From NCBI GenBank assembly GCA_013396995.1, contig VWZP01008598.1:401382-465381 (forward strand): DNA of 64,000 bases, read 5' to 3'. Shown piece after piece: positions 61,801-64,000 of this stretch (positions are counted from its first letter, which is position 1; each line of letters starts with the position of its first letter). A program made the position numbers and the translations under genes. Source of the DNA: Dicaeum eximium (Eukaryota > Chordata > Aves > Passeriformes > Dicaeidae). The notes under the pieces are model-generated. The model was given only the letters and a program-made list of their open reading frames with translations, made no database searches and was not told where the DNA came from.

Positions 61801-64000
61801 AAATAACTGGGTTTATAGGCTTGACTTGGAGATAAAGTAAAAGTGATGGAGGGATGTTTTTTCTGATTGAACATAGAACTAGTAGTGATGGCAAGAGACA
61901 AAATGAGTCATCCTTACTAAATGTCATGAGATTCTTCATGTCATTGCTGGTTTTTTGTTGATTTAGAATGGGATAAAGGAAAGAACTGTTCAAGCAACAG
62001 TAGGTCAGGCTTTTTATTTGTTTCCTGCATTTATTTTACTATTGTAAATGCCAGTGAAATAAGTACTAGTATTTAAATAGCTGGAGAAATGTAGCTAGGT
62101 CTGGAAACTCTCCATGCTTGTCAGGTATTTATCCAAGTGTACCCTACCTATGCTATAGCATGGGGGCCAAGAGTGCATGTTCAGCCCTATGCTGTAGTTC
62201 TACTTTAATAAGCTTTTGTAAAACTGGTGCTGTAGGGTTCCCTGCTGACTGGTGCTTCCTGTGGTTCTCAGTAGCTTTCCCAAGGAAATGCACCTTGTGG
62301 ACTTCATGATGCAGTAGAGTATCAAGTGGTGTTCCTCAGGACTTGTACTAAAGTACAAGTCCTCAGGACTGGCCAAAATTGAGGTAGTTTCAAATGCAGA
62401 GAAGGATCTGTAAGATATTCATGCTGAGTTGGGGGGTATTTGTGTGTCTCTGAGACTCATCCTCTCTTAAAATGCCCTTTTTGAAATGCTTGAAAATTGT
62501 AGGAAGGGAAGTTTTCTCCTCCCAGAAGCTGAAATCTGTAGGGCTTGTGATGTGAGTGAAGCAGTTTTGTACTGATTTTAAATGTTCTGACTGATAAATG
62601 CATCAATGTGGAAGATGCAAAGTTGAGTTGGGGAAATAGCCATGAAAGGCTATTGTCTGTCATTCAGATAAGCAGATGAAAGTGAAAAAAAAAAAGTTTA
62701 AAGGGGAGTTTTTGAAACTTACAACTCAGACATTGTTTTCTCTTCCGAAACTACAACTACCCTTCTGAAATACTTATTACATAGATCTTTCTATATAAAA
62801 TCTAGCGTTCCAGGCATCATTTTGATTCCTTAATTAACCTGTGGTTGTTTTGCTTGTACACCGGTAGCCCTAATCTGGAAATGTACAACCAACAGGTTCT
62901 GCATGCCATCTTCAGACTAATATATTTGTCGACTTTTGAAGTTGCAACAGGCATCTTAATGTATAAATTTTGCTTTCTACTAGTTTTAATCTTTTATGTG
63001 ACTGTGAATTATTGACTGGCTAAAGCCAACGTATGATACATCTGAAGCTAAAATGGGCAAAAAAGTAGAATCACTCATTTCTACCACTTTACGGCCTGAC
63101 AGACTCAACAGAAGGAAAAGTAGTAAAACCCATGCTTTTATCAGTGAAGCGGGTGGATCAGACCCTGAGCACACTGCAGAAACAGGGTAATGGAAGAAAC
63201 CTGTGCTGAGCTTTGCCAGTTTTCTGGTAGTAAATGCACTTTTAAAGTCCCTGTCAGCTGGGTCTTGCAGAATAGAAATGCCATTGCAAAAGAGCTAGGG
63301 ATATCTTTCTGTGTCAGAATGATGAGCGGAGAAGGAGACATTGCAAAGGTGATACTGATAAAAAGCATAGCAGAAGGGAGGCAATTTTTGATGTAGACGT
63401 TCTTGGGATTTCTAAGCAGCTTCTTTGGTGTAGCCAGGCAAATTTTCATGTCTAGACCATGAAGTACATGAAGCATATTCAAATGTACATTTCTTTCCAT
63501 CCAGTCAAAAAATCAGCTGAGTTAATATATATTTTGGGCACCTGTAGTTTTTCATGTAATGTGTGCAACTGAACATTTGCAATACATACATGTATGTGGA
63601 AGATAATGAGTTTTAGTTATATATGGCATGTTTATTCATTAATTCCATAGATGAAATTTATAGGTTTAGAAGGTAACAAAATATGTACCTGAATTCCATG
63701 AGTGAATCTGTTTATTTTCATATAAAATTTTATCTGAGTTCCCTTTGTGTTCAGGAGTCCACAAGATCCAATATACTTAATACAGCTATTTAGTCTGGTA
63801 GGGGGTTTTTTTCCCTCTTTTTTGTGGTTTATTTGAAATAGTTCCATAAAAGTTGTATAAATAGGTATTTTGGTGTTTGTTGGCTCAATTTTCTTCATGA
63901 ATTTTCATGTACTTTTAGTCTGTAGTACCACCAAGGAGTCTATCTGCCATGAATGACATGGGTGTCTGTGCTTCTAAAGCATTCAGCCTTTGGGAAACTC

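Larger units (their letters stand above)
42160..64000 (+). other. ELMO1: ELMO1 intron after exon h (at least 21.8 kb, 3' end outside window)
   Basis: The intron begins gtgagt and no coding exon follows before the window ends. Contents recognised are a deleted CR1 LINE, a (CATT)n array, T-rich tracts at 48618-48680 and 52596-52638, an ACTT array, a (TA)n array, a minus-strand ERV LTR, two CTCF-like motifs and two inverted repeats. The stretches 43441-48140 and 55809-64000 hold no transposon that I could identify with confidence. The short open frames there have no recognisable similarity. Confidence 0.82.

Noticed and set aside
1..64000. CRISPR arrays, operons, prophage or prokaryotic defence systems
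   Set aside because: No regularly spaced direct repeats and no dense coding; the window is spliced vertebrate intron and exon sequence.

Overview
This is vertebrate nuclear DNA, almost certainly from a bird and most likely a passerine. It lies entirely inside one gene, ELMO1 (engulfment and cell motility 1), on the + strand. Eight coding exons can be read by eye. They join without a frame break into 281 codons, matching residues of about 82 to 362 of the roughly 727-residue vertebrate protein (numbering from memory of human ELMO1). All flanking introns use GT-AG ends. The N-terminal Ras-binding exons lie upstream of the window. The rest of the ELMO domain, the PH domain and the proline-rich tail lie downstream.

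Layout: 1-7698 intron; exon a 7699-7868; 11.2 kb intron with an ERVK-like solo LTR (10575-11016) and a tRNA-derived SINE (about 15045-15190); 36-nt exon b 19074-19109; intron with a CR1 LINE (about 20090-20914); exon c 27350-27449; intron with two LTR-like elements (from 29015, and 30398-30796); exons d to h at 34187-34338, 35218-35296, 39065-39115, 40579-40701 and 42028-42159; then an intron of at least 21.8 kb holding a deleted CR1 (about 42335-43440), a (CATT)n array and a second clear LTR (55154-55808). A 30-base assembly gap sits in a T-run just before exon f.

The lineage call rests on repeats: CR1 LINEs ending in the sauropsid-type ATTCTGTGATTCTATGAT tail, and a SINE with a tRNA-Ile-like head and a CR1-like tail, a type known from passerine birds. 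Protein matches favour ELMO1 over ELMO2 and ELMO3.

The encoded segment is the armadillo-repeat/autoinhibitory region and the first part of the ELMO domain of a scaffold that works with DOCK-family exchange factors to activate Rac in engulfment and migration. I found no second protein gene, no functional RNA gene, no CRISPR array and no operon-like system. The open frames outside the exons look like chance. The points most worth a second look are the 39-bp LTR repeat with a compensatory stem change, the frame-neutral 36-nt exon, the SINE, the CTCF-like motifs and the gap beside exon f.
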